A stretch of DNA of 6,382 nt, from NCBI GenBank assembly GCA_017989885.1, contig JAGNPA010000113.1:1-6382 (forward strand), in the 5' to 3' direction. The notes under the pieces are model-generated. The model made no database searches. It saw only the letters and a program-made list of their open reading frames with translations, and was not told where the DNA came from. The stretch comes from Aquabacterium sp. Its GTDB lineage: Bacteria; Pseudomonadota; Gammaproteobacteria; Burkholderiales; Burkholderiaceae_C. The position numbers and the translations under genes are program-made. Shown here in pieces: positions 1 through 5,940 of the stretch (its first letter is position 1; each line of letters opens with the position of its first letter).

Positions 1-332
1 CCACCGTGGTCCTCAACGCGCCGGTGCGTGCCGCCGGGGGCGTGCGCGTGCCCGTCAACGCCCTGGCAGAGCGTGGCGGCAAGTCCGTGCTGTGGGTGCT
101 CGACGGCAAAGCCATGACGGTCAACCCGGTGCCGGTGACGACCAAAGACATCACCGGCAACGTGATCCTCGTCTCCCAAGGCATCCAGCCGGGCCAGGAA
201 ATCGTCACCGCCGGCGTCCACGTGCTGACGCCGGGCCAGAAGGTGCGCCGTTATCAGGCCCCCACCGACGGGGCGCAACCCGCCGCTCCGACCGCTTCCA
301 CCGTCACGCCGGCGTCCGGCGCCGCATCCTGA
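1..332 (+). CDS. RND efflux periplasmic adaptor (membrane fusion protein), C-terminal part
   Basis: This is the 3' end of a gene that begins outside the window. The frame is open from base 3 and stops at TGA 330-332, so the GTG at base 6 is probably not the start. About 109 residues are visible. They match the membrane-proximal end of RND/HlyD-type adaptors: a short beta-rich stretch beginning VPVNALAERGGKSVLWVLDG, then VTTKDITGNVILVSQGIQPGQEIVTAGVHVLTPGQKV, which is the usual 'G(L/I)QPG..IVTAG...L..GQKV' ending of this family. A low-complexity Ala/Pro/Thr tail of about 25 residues follows and is probably disordered. Such adaptors bridge the inner-membrane permease and the outer-membrane channel in the periplasm. 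The lipoyl, hairpin and signal regions lie off the window. The permease gene starts 18 nt after the stop, which supports one operon. The family call is firm; the substrate cannot be told. Confidence 0.9.
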   Translation, partial: TVVLNAPVRAAGGVRVPVNALAERGGKSVLWVLDGKAMTVNPVPVTTKDITGNVILVSQGIQPGQEIVTAGVHVLTPGQKVRRYQAPTDGAQPAAPTASTVTPASGAAS

Positions 333-350
333 TCGGCAGGGAGCTCACCG

Positions 351-3300
351 ATGTCGATGTCCCCCCAATCCTGGTCCAAGGACCAGCGTTTCAACGTGTC
401 CCGCTGGGCGCTCGAACACCCAGCCCTCACGCGCTATCTGATGATCGTGCTGATGGTGCTGGGCGCTGCCTCCTATTTCACCCTGGGGCAGGACGAAGAC
501 CCGCCCTTCGCCTTCCGCGTGATGGTCGTGCGTGCCTACTGGCCCGGTGCCACCGCACAGCAAGTGGCCGAGCAGGTCACCGACAAGATCGAGCGCACCC
601 TGCAAGAGGTGCCTTACGCCGACAAGATCCAGTCCTACACCAAGCCGGGTGAGTCCTTCACCCTGATGATGGTCAAGGACAACTCGCCGCCCAAGGAAAT
701 CCCCAACCTCTGGTACCAGGTGCGCAAGAAGGTGGGCGACATGCGCCACACCTTGCCCCAAGGCGTGATCGGCCCGTTCTTCAACGACGAGTTCGGTGAC
801 GTCTACGGCTCCATCTACGCCTTGTCGGCCGATGGTTTCTCGCAAGAGGAGTTGCGCCAGTTCGCCGAGCGCGTGCGCTCGGAGATGCTGCGCGTGCCCA
901 ACGTGGCCAAGGTCGAGCTGTTCGGCGTGCAGGCCGAGAAATTGTTCATCGAGATCCCGCAACTCCGACTGGCCCAGCTGGGCGTGGACCTGGGGCAGGT
1001 GCTGACCCAGTTGAACGCCCAAAATGCCGTTGAAGGCGCCGGCGTGTATGCGGGCGACCGCAACAACATCCAGCTGCGGGTCAATGGCGCCATCCAGACG
1101 GTGGAGCAATTGCGCAGCCTGCCCATCCGGGTCATCCATCCGGTCACCCAGCAGGCCCGCACCCTCAAGCTGGGCGACATCGCCACCATCCGTCGCGGCT
1201 ACGAAGACCCTCCCACCACCAAGGTTCGCCACCAGGGCAAGGACGTGGTCGCGCTGGGCGTCTCCATGGCCAAGGGCGGCGACATCATCGCCCTGGGCAA
1301 GAGCCTGACCGAAGCCACCGAGCGTCTGCGCAACGAACTGCCCATCGGCATCGAGCTGTCGCAGATCCAGAACCAGCCGGCCGCCGTGTCTTCTTCCGTC
1401 GGGGAGTTCGTCAAGGTGCTGATGGAGGCCGTGTTCGTGGTCCTGGCCGTCAGCTTCCTGAGTCTGGGCCTGCACACCCGGCCCTGGCGCCTGGATGTCT
1501 GGCCGGGCCTGGTGGTGGCCATCGCCATTCCCCTGGTCCTGGCGGTCACCTTCCTCGTGATGAAGTACTGGGGCGTGGGCCTGCACAAGATTTCGCTGGG
1601 CGCGCTCATCATCGCGCTGGGCCTGCTGGTGGACGACGCCATCATTGCCGTCGAGATGATGGTGCACAAGCTCGAAGAGGGCTACGACAAGGTGCGTGCG
1701 GCCACGGCGGCCTACGAGATCACCGCCATGCCCATGCTGACCGGCACCCTCATCACCGCAGCCGGCTTCCTGCCCATTGGCATGGCCAACTCCGCCACGG
1801 GTGAGTACACCTTCGCCATCTTCGCCGTCACGGCTGCCGCCCTGGTGATTTCGTGGATCGTGTCCGTGTACTTCGTGCCCTACCTGGGGCAGCAGCTGCT
1901 CAAAACCAAGCCCAAGATTGCCCACGGCAGCAGCGAGGATCTTTACAACACGCCGTTCTACAGCCGCTTCAAGGCCACGGTCAACTGGTGCGTCGAGCAC
2001 CGCTGGATCACCATCGGGCTGACCATCGGCTCACTGGTGCTGGGCTTGCTGGGCATGGGCAAGGTGCAGCAGCAGTTCTTCCCCGATTCCAACCGTCCTG
2101 AGATCCTGGTCGAGCTGTGGTTGCCTGAAGGCAGCAGCTTTGACGCCACCGAGGACATGGGTCGACGCGTGGAACAGCGCCTCATGAAAGAGGCGGGCGT
2201 GGTCTCGGTCAGCACCTGGATCGGCTCGGGCCTGCCGCGTTTTTACCTGCCCATGGACCAGATCTTCCCGCAGAGCAACGTCAGCCAGATGGTGGTCTTG
2301 CCCAAGGATCTGGACGTGCGCAGCGCCCTGTTGGCCTCTTTGCCCGGGATGCTGGCTGAGGAGTTTCCAGAGCTGCGCGCCCGCGTGAAGTTGTTGCCAT
2401 CCGGGCCGCCGGTGCCCTATCCGGTGCAGTTCCGCATCGTGGGGGAAGACGTCAACACCCTGCGCCAGTTCGCCGAAGAGGCCAAAGCCATCATGCGGGC
2501 CCACCCCGACATGCATGGCGTCAATGACAACTGGAACGAGTCGGTCAAGGCCATTCGCCTGGAAGTCGATCAGGACAAGGCGCGGGCGCTGGGCGTGAGC
2601 TCCCAGTCCCTGGCCCAGGCCAGCCGCATCCTGACGTCCGGTGCCACCGTGGGGCAGTACCGTGAAGGCGACCGTCTCATCGACATCGTGTTGCGCGCCC
2701 CGCAATCGGAGCGCCTGACCCTGGAAGCGCTGGACAATGCCTATGTGCCCACGGCCACCGGTCGCATGGTGCCGGTGCTGCAGGTGGCCAAGCCCAAGCT
2801 GGTGTGGGAGCCGGGCGTGCTGTGGCGCGATGGTCGGCATTTCGCCATCACCGTGCAAGGCGAAGTGCGCAAGGGCATCCAGGGCCCCACGGTCAGCGCC
2901 GTGTTGTGGCCCAAGATGAAGGAGTTGCAGTCGCGCATGCCCACGGGCTCGCGCGTGGTGCAGGCCGGTGAGATCGAAGAAAGCAGCAAGGGCCAGGGTT
3001 CGATCTTCGCCAACCTGCCGGTCATGCTGTTCATCATCTTCACGCTGCTGATGCTGCAACTGCAGAGCTTCTCACGTGCCGTGCTGGTCTTCCTCACCGG
3101 CCCGATGGGCATCGTCGGTGTGGCCATGGCCTTGCTGGTGCTCAACCGTCCCTTCGGCTTCGTGGCTCTGCTCGGGGTGATCGCGCTGATGGGCATGATC
3201 ATGCGCAACTCCGTCATCCTGATCGACCAGATCGAGAAGGACCGTGCGGTGGGCATGCCCGCCTGGGATGCGGTGGTCGGGGCCGCCGTGCGACGCTTCC

Positions 3301-3491
3301 GTCCCATCGTGCTGACAGCCGCCGCCGCCGTGCTGGCGATGATTCCGCTGAGCCGCAGCATCTTCTGGGGGCCGATGGCCGTGGCCATCATGGGGGGGCT
3401 GATCGTGGGCACCGTGCTGACCCTGCTGGCCCTGCCCGCGATGTACGCCGCCTGGTTCCGCGTGAAGCGTCCGGAAACCACCCCAACTTGA
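351..3491 (+). CDS. RND multidrug efflux permease (AcrB/TriC-like), complete
   Basis: This is a 1046-residue inner-membrane proton/drug antiporter, close in length to AcrB (1049). The start ATG at 351 has an AGGGAG ribosome site 7 nt upstream; an in-frame ATG at 357 is a possible alternative. TM1 lies at about residues 27-45, followed by the first periplasmic porter region (GQDEDPPFAFRVMVV, WPGATAQQVAEQVT). TM2-6 begin near residue 356, TM7 is about 553-571, the second periplasmic region follows, and TM8-12 begin near 889. Proton-relay positions are visible in TM4 (GLLVDDAIIAVE, D428/D429, equal to AcrB D407/D408) and TM11 (RRFRPIVLT, R982 and T989). In TM10 the motif reads MRNSVILIDQ, so R952 stands where AcrB has Lys940. 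This and the GQDEDPPF segment recall the TriC-type branch of the hydrophobe/amphiphile exporter family; that subfamily call is from memory and tentative. It pairs with the adaptor just upstream. No outer-membrane factor gene follows, because a terminator closes the unit. Substrates are unknown. Confidence 0.95.
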   Translation: MSMSPQSWSKDQRFNVSRWALEHPALTRYLMIVLMVLGAASYFTLGQDEDPPFAFRVMVVRAYWPGATAQQVAEQVTDKIERTLQEVPYADKIQSYTKPGESFTLMMVKDNSPPKEIPNLWYQVRKKVGDMRHTLPQGVIGPFFNDEFGDVYGSIYALSADGFSQEELRQFAERVRSEMLRVPNVAKVELFGVQAEKLFIEIPQLRLAQLGVDLGQVLTQLNAQNAVEGAGVYAGDRNNIQLRVNGAIQTVEQLRSLPIRVIHPVTQQARTLKLGDIATIRRGYEDPPTTKVRHQGKDVVALGVSMAKGGDIIALGKSLTEATERLRNELPIGIELSQIQNQPAAVSSSVGEFVKVLMEAVFVVLAVSFLSLGLHTRPWRLDVWPGLVVAIAIPLVLAVTFLVMKYWGVGLHKISLGALIIALGLLVDDAIIAVEMMVHKLEEGYDKVRAATAAYEITAMPMLTGTLITAAGFLPIGMANSATGEYTFAIFAVTAAALVISWIVSVYFVPYLGQQLLKTKPKIAHGSSEDLYNTPFYSRFKATVNWCVEHRWITIGLTIGSLVLGLLGMGKVQQQFFPDSNRPEILVELWLPEGSSFDATEDMGRRVEQRLMKEAGVVSVSTWIGSGLPRFYLPMDQIFPQSNVSQMVVLPKDLDVRSALLASLPGMLAEEFPELRARVKLLPSGPPVPYPVQFRIVGEDVNTLRQFAEEAKAIMRAHPDMHGVNDNWNESVKAIRLEVDQDKARALGVSSQSLAQASRILTSGATVGQYREGDRLIDIVLRAPQSERLTLEALDNAYVPTATGRMVPVLQVAKPKLVWEPGVLWRDGRHFAITVQGEVRKGIQGPTVSAVLWPKMKELQSRMPTGSRVVQAGEIEESSKGQGSIFANLPVMLFIIFTLLMLQLQSFSRAVLVFLTGPMGIVGVAMALLVLNRPFGFVALLGVIALMGMIMRNSVILIDQIEKDRAVGMPAWDAVVGAAVRRFRPIVLTAAAAVLAMIPLSRSIFWGPMAVAIMGGLIVGTVLTLLALPAMYAAWFRVKRPETTPT

Positions 3492-3497
3492 GCGTGT

Positions 3498-3526
3498 CTC
3501 AAACAGGGTCTGAGCCGCGTTAGAAT
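3498..3526 (+). promoter_or_regulatory. Possible sigma70 promoter for the tRNA-Leu/tig unit
   Basis: TAGAAT at 3521-3526 matches five of six bases of the -10 consensus. At a 17-nt spacer the -35 position is CTCAAA (3498-3503), which matches only three of six. Transcription from here would start near 3533 and would have to cross the terminator-like hairpin at 3550-3581 before reaching the tRNA. It is the best promoter-like match I found between the permease and the tRNA, but the weak -35 keeps this tentative. Confidence 0.3.
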
Positions 3527-3540
3527 CGACGGTTCAGACC
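3507..3540. repeat. Inverted repeat, 10-bp arms centred on TAGAAT
   Basis: The left arm GGTCTGAGCC (3507-3516) and the right arm GGTTCAGACC (3531-3540) are complementary at 9 of 10 positions, and the tenth is a G-U pair in RNA. The 14-nt centre contains TAGAAT (3521-3526), and the symmetry axis falls inside it. The dyad begins 16 nt after the permease stop and has no T-run behind it, so it is not a classical terminator. It could be an operator over a promoter, an RNA hairpin protecting the 3' end of the efflux mRNA, or chance. The symmetry is seen directly; any role is inference. Confidence 0.6.
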
Positions 3541-3549
3541 AATTCAGCC

Positions 3550-3581
3550 AGTTTGGCCGCCTGAAGGTGGCCAAACTTTTT
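3550..3581 (+). terminator. Intrinsic terminator after the efflux operon
   Basis: A 12-bp stem (AGTTTGGCCGCC, 3550-3561, with GGTGGCCAAACT, 3566-3577) contains one G-U pair, closes on a TGAA tetraloop, and runs directly into TTTTT (3577-3581). This is a strong Rho-independent terminator by shape, placed 58 nt after the permease stop. It lies only 10 nt before the tRNA-Leu gene, so it may also affect transcription into that gene. The A/T-rich lower stem gives only a short A-run on the other strand, so reading in the + direction is preferred. Confidence 0.85.
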
Positions 3582-3591
3582 CACAGTCTAG

Positions 3592-3678
3592 GCGCGGGTG
3601 GCGAAATTGGTAGACGCACCAGGTTTAGGTCCTGACGCCAGCAATGGTGTGGGGGTTCGAGTCCCCCCCCGCGCACCA
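3592..3678 (+). tRNA. tRNA-Leu (anticodon UAG)
   Basis: This is an 87-nt class II tRNA with an encoded CCA end. The acceptor stem is fully paired (GCGCGGG, 3592-3598, with CCCGCGC, 3668-3674), the discriminator is A3675 and CCA is 3676-3678. The D arm has GCG/CGC (3601-3603/3615-3617) with GG at 3609-3610. The anticodon loop TTTAGGT (3624-3630) places TAG at 3626-3628, reading CUA and probably other CUN leucine codons. The base of the anticodon stem is a C3619/A3635 mismatch; A3635 may instead pair with T3650 in the variable arm. The long variable arm typical of tRNA-Leu pairs 3635-3640 with 3645-3650 around a GCAA loop, with one G-U pair. The T arm is GGGGG-TTCGAGT-CCCCC (3651-3667). It sits 38 nt before tig, with no clear promoter between them. 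Confidence 0.97.
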
Positions 3679-3716
3679 GACACATTCATTTCTTACTCAT
3701 ACTGAGAGTTCACAAC

Positions 3717-5036
3717 ATGGCTATCACCGTGGAGACCCTCGACAAGCTGGAGCGCCGCATCACGCTGTCGCTGGCAGCCGACGCCCTCAAGAACGAAGTC
3801 GACGCCCGCCTCAAGAAGCTGGCTCGCACCACCAAGGCCGACGGCTTCCGTCCCGGCAAGGTGCCCATGAACGTCGTGGCCCAGCGCTATGGCTACTCTG
3901 TGCAGTACGAGGTCGTCAACGACCAACTCGGCGCTGCATTCGCCAAGGCCGCTCAAGAAGCCGGTCTGCGCGTGGCCGGTCAGCCCAGCATCTCTGAAAA
4001 AGAGGGCGGCCCCGTTGAAGGCCAGCTGCAGTTCGACGCCACCTTCGAGGTCTATCCCGAAGTGACCATCGGCGACCTGAGCGCTGCTGAAGTCGAGCGC
4101 GCCACCGCCGAAGTCAACGACGCCGCCATTGACCGCACCGTCGAGATCCTGCGCAAGCAACGCCGTACCTTCGCCCAGCGTCCCGCTGCCGAAGGCGCAG
4201 CCGATGGCGACCGTGTCACCATCGACTTCGAAGGCAAGATCGACGGCGTGCCCTTTGAAGGCGGCAAGGCCGAAGGCTTCCAGTTCCTGGTCGGCGAAGG
4301 CCAGATGCTCGAAGCGTTCGAAAAGGCCGTGCGCGGCATGAAGACCGGCGACTCCAAGACCTTCCCGCTGGCCTTCCCTGAGGACTACCACGGCAAGGAC
4401 GTCGCTGGCAAAGAAGCCGACTTCCTGGTCACGGTCAAGAAGGTGGAAGCCCAGCAACTGCCCGAGCTGAACGAAGAGTTCATCAAGAGCCTGGGTCTGG
4501 CCGACGGATCCCTTGACGCCCTGCGCGCCGACATCAAGCGCAACCTCGAGCGTGAAGTGAAGTTCCGCGTCGCTGCCCGCAACAAGGCTGCCGCCATGGA
4601 AGCCGTGCTGAAGGCGGTCGACTTTGACCTGCCCAAGTCCCTGGTCGATGCCGAAACCGACCGCCTGCTCGAAGGCGCCCGCGCCGACCTGAAGGCCCGT
4701 GGCATCCCCGACGCCGACAAGGCCCCGATCCCTGCCGAGATGTTCAAGCCCCAGGCTGAGCGTCGCGTGCGTCTGGGTCTGGCTGTGGCCGAGCTGGTCA
4801 AGGCCAACAACCTGCAAGCCAAGCCCGAGCAACTGCAAGCCCACATCGAAGAGCTGGCACAGAGCTACGAGCAGCCCGCTCAGGTCGTCGCCTGGTACAT
4901 GAGCGACCGTCAGCGCATGGCCGAAGTCGAAGCCGTCGTGATCGAAAGCAACGTGGCCGAGTTCATCCTGTCCAAGGCCAAGGTCACCGACAAGGCTCTG
5001 TCGTTCGAAGAGCTGATGGGCCAGCAAGGCGCCTGA
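3717..5036 (+). CDS. tig: Trigger factor, ribosome-associated chaperone and peptidyl-prolyl isomerase
   Basis: This 439-residue protein (E. coli Tig is 432) binds the ribosomal exit tunnel and shields nascent chains. The N-terminal ribosome-binding domain (about 1-115) carries the signature loop GFRPGKVP at residues 43-50, aligned with E. coli G43-F44-R45, with Pro in place of Lys46. A central FKBP-type isomerase domain (about 164-245) reads GDRVTIDFEGKIDGVPFEGG, then LVGEGQMLEAFEKAVRGMKTGD and FPEDYHGKDVAGKEADFLVTVKKVE. The C-terminal part (about 246-439) is long, helical and charged, fitting the chaperone arms, and ends SFEELMGQQGA. The ATG at 3717 is preceded by a weak ribosome site, TGAGAG (3703-3708), 8 nt upstream. 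The gene follows tRNA-Leu closely and is probably transcribed with it. Two intrinsic terminators follow the stop, so clpP is probably expressed separately. Nothing appears truncated, and the identification is secure. Confidence 0.98.
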   Translation: MAITVETLDKLERRITLSLAADALKNEVDARLKKLARTTKADGFRPGKVPMNVVAQRYGYSVQYEVVNDQLGAAFAKAAQEAGLRVAGQPSISEKEGGPVEGQLQFDATFEVYPEVTIGDLSAAEVERATAEVNDAAIDRTVEILRKQRRTFAQRPAAEGAADGDRVTIDFEGKIDGVPFEGGKAEGFQFLVGEGQMLEAFEKAVRGMKTGDSKTFPLAFPEDYHGKDVAGKEADFLVTVKKVEAQQLPELNEEFIKSLGLADGSLDALRADIKRNLEREVKFRVAARNKAAAMEAVLKAVDFDLPKSLVDAETDRLLEGARADLKARGIPDADKAPIPAEMFKPQAERRVRLGLAVAELVKANNLQAKPEQLQAHIEELAQSYEQPAQVVAWYMSDRQRMAEVEAVVIESNVAEFILSKAKVTDKALSFEELMGQQGA

Positions 5037-5039
5037 TCC

Positions 5040-5071
5040 GGCACGCACTCCCGCCGTTGCGTCGCCTTTTT
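5040..5071 (+). terminator. Intrinsic terminator directly after tig
   Basis: The left arm GGCACGCA (5040-5047) pairs with TGCGTCGCC (5058-5066), leaving one bulged C (5063). The loop is 10 nt, and TTTTT (5067-5071) follows at once. It begins 4 nt after the tig stop codon. The bulge makes it somewhat weaker than the second hairpin 20 nt downstream, and the two probably act in tandem. Confidence 0.65.
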
Positions 5072-5090
5072 CAGGTGATGCAAGGCAGGC

Positions 5091-5131
5091 AAGGCACCTG
5101 CATCCTTCACGGGGGCAGGTGCCTTTGTTTT
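5091..5131 (+). terminator. Second intrinsic terminator after tig
   Basis: A perfect 11-bp stem, AAGGCACCTGC (5091-5101) with GCAGGTGCCTT (5115-5125), has a 13-nt loop and a broken T-run TTTGTTTT (5124-5131). The AAGG at the left base and the T-rich right side are typical of Rho-independent terminators. It backs up the weaker hairpin just upstream and separates tig from clpP. Confidence 0.8.
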
Positions 5132-5190
5132 GAAGGGCTTTCCAGAGCCTGCGCCTGACTGTGCGTGCAAACAACGGAAAATCGATTCGC

Positions 5191-5229
5191 GCTGACGACG
5201 GGATTCCTCCTCCGCGAGTCGGCTTTTTT
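5191..5229 (+). terminator. Terminator-like hairpin with T6 tail upstream of clpP
   Basis: GCTGAC (5191-5196) pairs with GTCGGC (5218-5223) through six pairs, one of them U-G. CGG (5199-5201) can then pair with CCG (5212-5214) across a small internal loop, closing on 10 nt. Six T residues (5224-5229) follow directly. The shape is that of a moderate intrinsic terminator, but it lies 155 nt past tig and 72 nt before clpP. It may be a third stop for tig read-through, the end of a short unlisted transcript, or an attenuator if clpP is also transcribed from further upstream. An alternative CGCG/CGCG pairing (5188-5191/5213-5216) weakens the call. Confidence 0.45.
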
Positions 5230-5235
5230 GCACGT

Positions 5236-5241
5236 CATAAT
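5236..5241 (+). promoter_or_regulatory. Probable -10 element of a clpP promoter
   Basis: CATAAT matches five of six bases of the sigma70 -10 box and lies in the most A/T-rich part of the gap, just after the T-run at 5224-5229. Transcription would start near 5248, giving a leader of about 50 nt that includes the hairpin at 5262-5283. No good -35 is seen at 16-18 nt spacing (CGCGAG at 17), nor an extended TG motif, so an activator or another sigma factor may be needed. I could not find a convincing heat-shock (sigma32) box. Confidence 0.4.
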
Positions 5242-5261
5242 CAATCGACATACACATCTGC

Positions 5262-5283
5262 GGCATCCCGTCAACGGGGTGCC
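5262..5283 (+). promoter_or_regulatory. Stem-loop in the clpP 5' leader
   Basis: GGCATCCCG (5262-5270) pairs with CGGGGTGCC (5275-5283) over nine positions, one a U-G pair, around a TCAA tetraloop. There is no T-run after it. It ends 7 nt before the clpP ribosome site (AAGGAAG, 5291-5297) and so does not cover it. A stem this close to the predicted transcript 5' end could stabilise the mRNA or bind a regulator; the role is inferred. Confidence 0.5.
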
Positions 5284-5300
5284 CTGACTGAAGGAAGCAC

Positions 5301-5909
5301 ATGAGCGCACTGGACATTCAAAACCTGGGCATGGTGCCCATGGTCATTGAGCAATCGGGCCGTGGTGAGCGCGCCTACGACATCTACAGCCGCCTGTTGC
5401 GCGAGCGCGTGATCTTTCTGGTCGGCCCCGTCAATGACCAGACGGCCAACCTCGTCGTGGCCCAGTTGCTGTTCCTCGAGAGTGAGAACCCCGACAAGGA
5501 CATCTCGCTCTACATCAACTCGCCCGGTGGCAGCGTGAGTGCCGGCATGTCCATTTTCGACACGATGAACTTCATCAAGCCGAACGTGTCGACGCTGTGC
5601 ATGGGCATGGCCGCCTCGATGGGCGCCTTCCTGCTGGCCGCGGGCGAGAAGGGCAAGCGTTTCGCGCTGCCCAACTCCAAGATCATGATTCACCAGCCTC
5701 TGGGTGGTGCACAAGGTCAGGCCACGGACATCGAGATTCACGCCCGCGAGATCCTCAAGACCCGCGAGCAACTCAACAAGATCCTGGCCGATCGCTCCGG
5801 CCAGCCGCTGGACAAGATCCAGAACGACACCGAGCGCGACTACTACATGTCAGCCGACGAGGCTGCCACCTACGGACTCATTGACAAGGTGATCGACAAG
5901 CGCGCTTGA
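5301..5909 (+). CDS. clpP: ATP-dependent Clp protease proteolytic subunit
   Basis: This 202-residue cytoplasmic serine peptidase forms a double heptameric barrel that degrades proteins fed by ClpX or ClpA. The catalytic triad is complete: S106 in [10 protein letters not shown]131 in [10 protein letters not shown], and D180 in DTERDYYMS, with the same spacing as E. coli S111/H136/D185 (precursor numbering). The oxyanion/handle region [12 protein letters not shown] is at residues 71-82. The axial-loop segment [23 protein letters not shown] begins at residue 11. By alignment with E. coli, the self-cleaved propeptide would be only about nine residues rather than 14. The ATG at 5301 has a good ribosome site, AAGGAAG, three nt upstream, with GGA central. 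The gene is followed 78 nt later by clpX, its partner. Its own promoter is probably in the 5230s, after the terminators of tig. It is complete and the identification is secure. Confidence 0.99.
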   Translation: MSALDIQNLGMVPMVIEQSGRGERAYDIYSRLLRERVIFLVGPVNDQTANLVVAQLLFLESENPDKDISLYINSPGGSVSAGMSIFDTMNFIKPNVSTLCMGMAASMGAFLLAAGEKGKRFALPNSKIMIHQPLGGAQGQATDIEIHAREILKTREQLNKILADRSGQPLDKIQNDTERDYYMSADEAATYGLIDKVIDKRA

Positions 5910-5914
5910 GGCAC

Positions 5915-5932
5915 GGGCTGGCTTGCCGGCCC
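5915..5932 (+). promoter_or_regulatory. Small hairpin between clpP and clpX
   Basis: GGGCTGG (5915-5921) pairs with CCGGCCC (5926-5932), with one U-G pair, and closes on CTTG, a loop known to be unusually stable in RNA. What follows (AATTGTCTTATC) is only partly T-rich, so it is at best a weak terminator. It lies 5 nt after the clpP stop. It could mark the clpP mRNA 3' end after processing or reduce, rather than stop, transcription into clpX. Confidence 0.4.
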
Positions 5933-5940
5933 AATTGTCT

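Noticed and set aside
92..652. 186-codon + frame bridging the adaptor and permease
   Set aside because: It is out of frame with both clear proteins and has the Arg/His-rich composition of a shadow frame.
345..2000. Long minus-strand open frame (551 codons) opposite the permease gene
   Set aside because: It mirrors the permease codons in a high-GC gene, is rich in His/Gly/Asp/Leu without any recognisable domain, and the + strand protein is clearly real.
2031..3574. Overlapping minus-strand frames (2031-3059 and 2741-3574) opposite the second half of the permease
   Set aside because: They are shadows of the permease reading frame, with no domain and no promoter or ribosome site that stands out. 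The second also runs through the intergenic dyad.
3644..3997. 117-codon + frame starting inside the tRNA gene
   Set aside because: Its start lies in the tRNA variable arm and the rest is tig in another frame, with Arg/Gln/His-rich shadow composition.
5072..5104. Alternative pairing CAGGTG/CACCTG (5072-5077/5095-5100) competing with the second tig terminator
   Set aside because: It has six pairs with a 17-nt loop against a perfect 11-bp stem, so it is not a credible antiterminator; the short CAAGGCA tandem repeat here is likewise probably chance.
5128..5165. TTTTGAAGG as a heat-shock (sigma32) -35 box for clpP
   Set aside because: It overlaps the tig terminator T-run, and no CCCCAT-like -10 follows at 13-15 nt.
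3693..5174. Minus-strand open frame (493 codons) covering all of tig
   Set aside because: Its Leu/Gly/Asp/Val-rich, repetitive composition is that of a shadow frame. It spans the tig terminators and has no family resemblance, whereas tig is certain.
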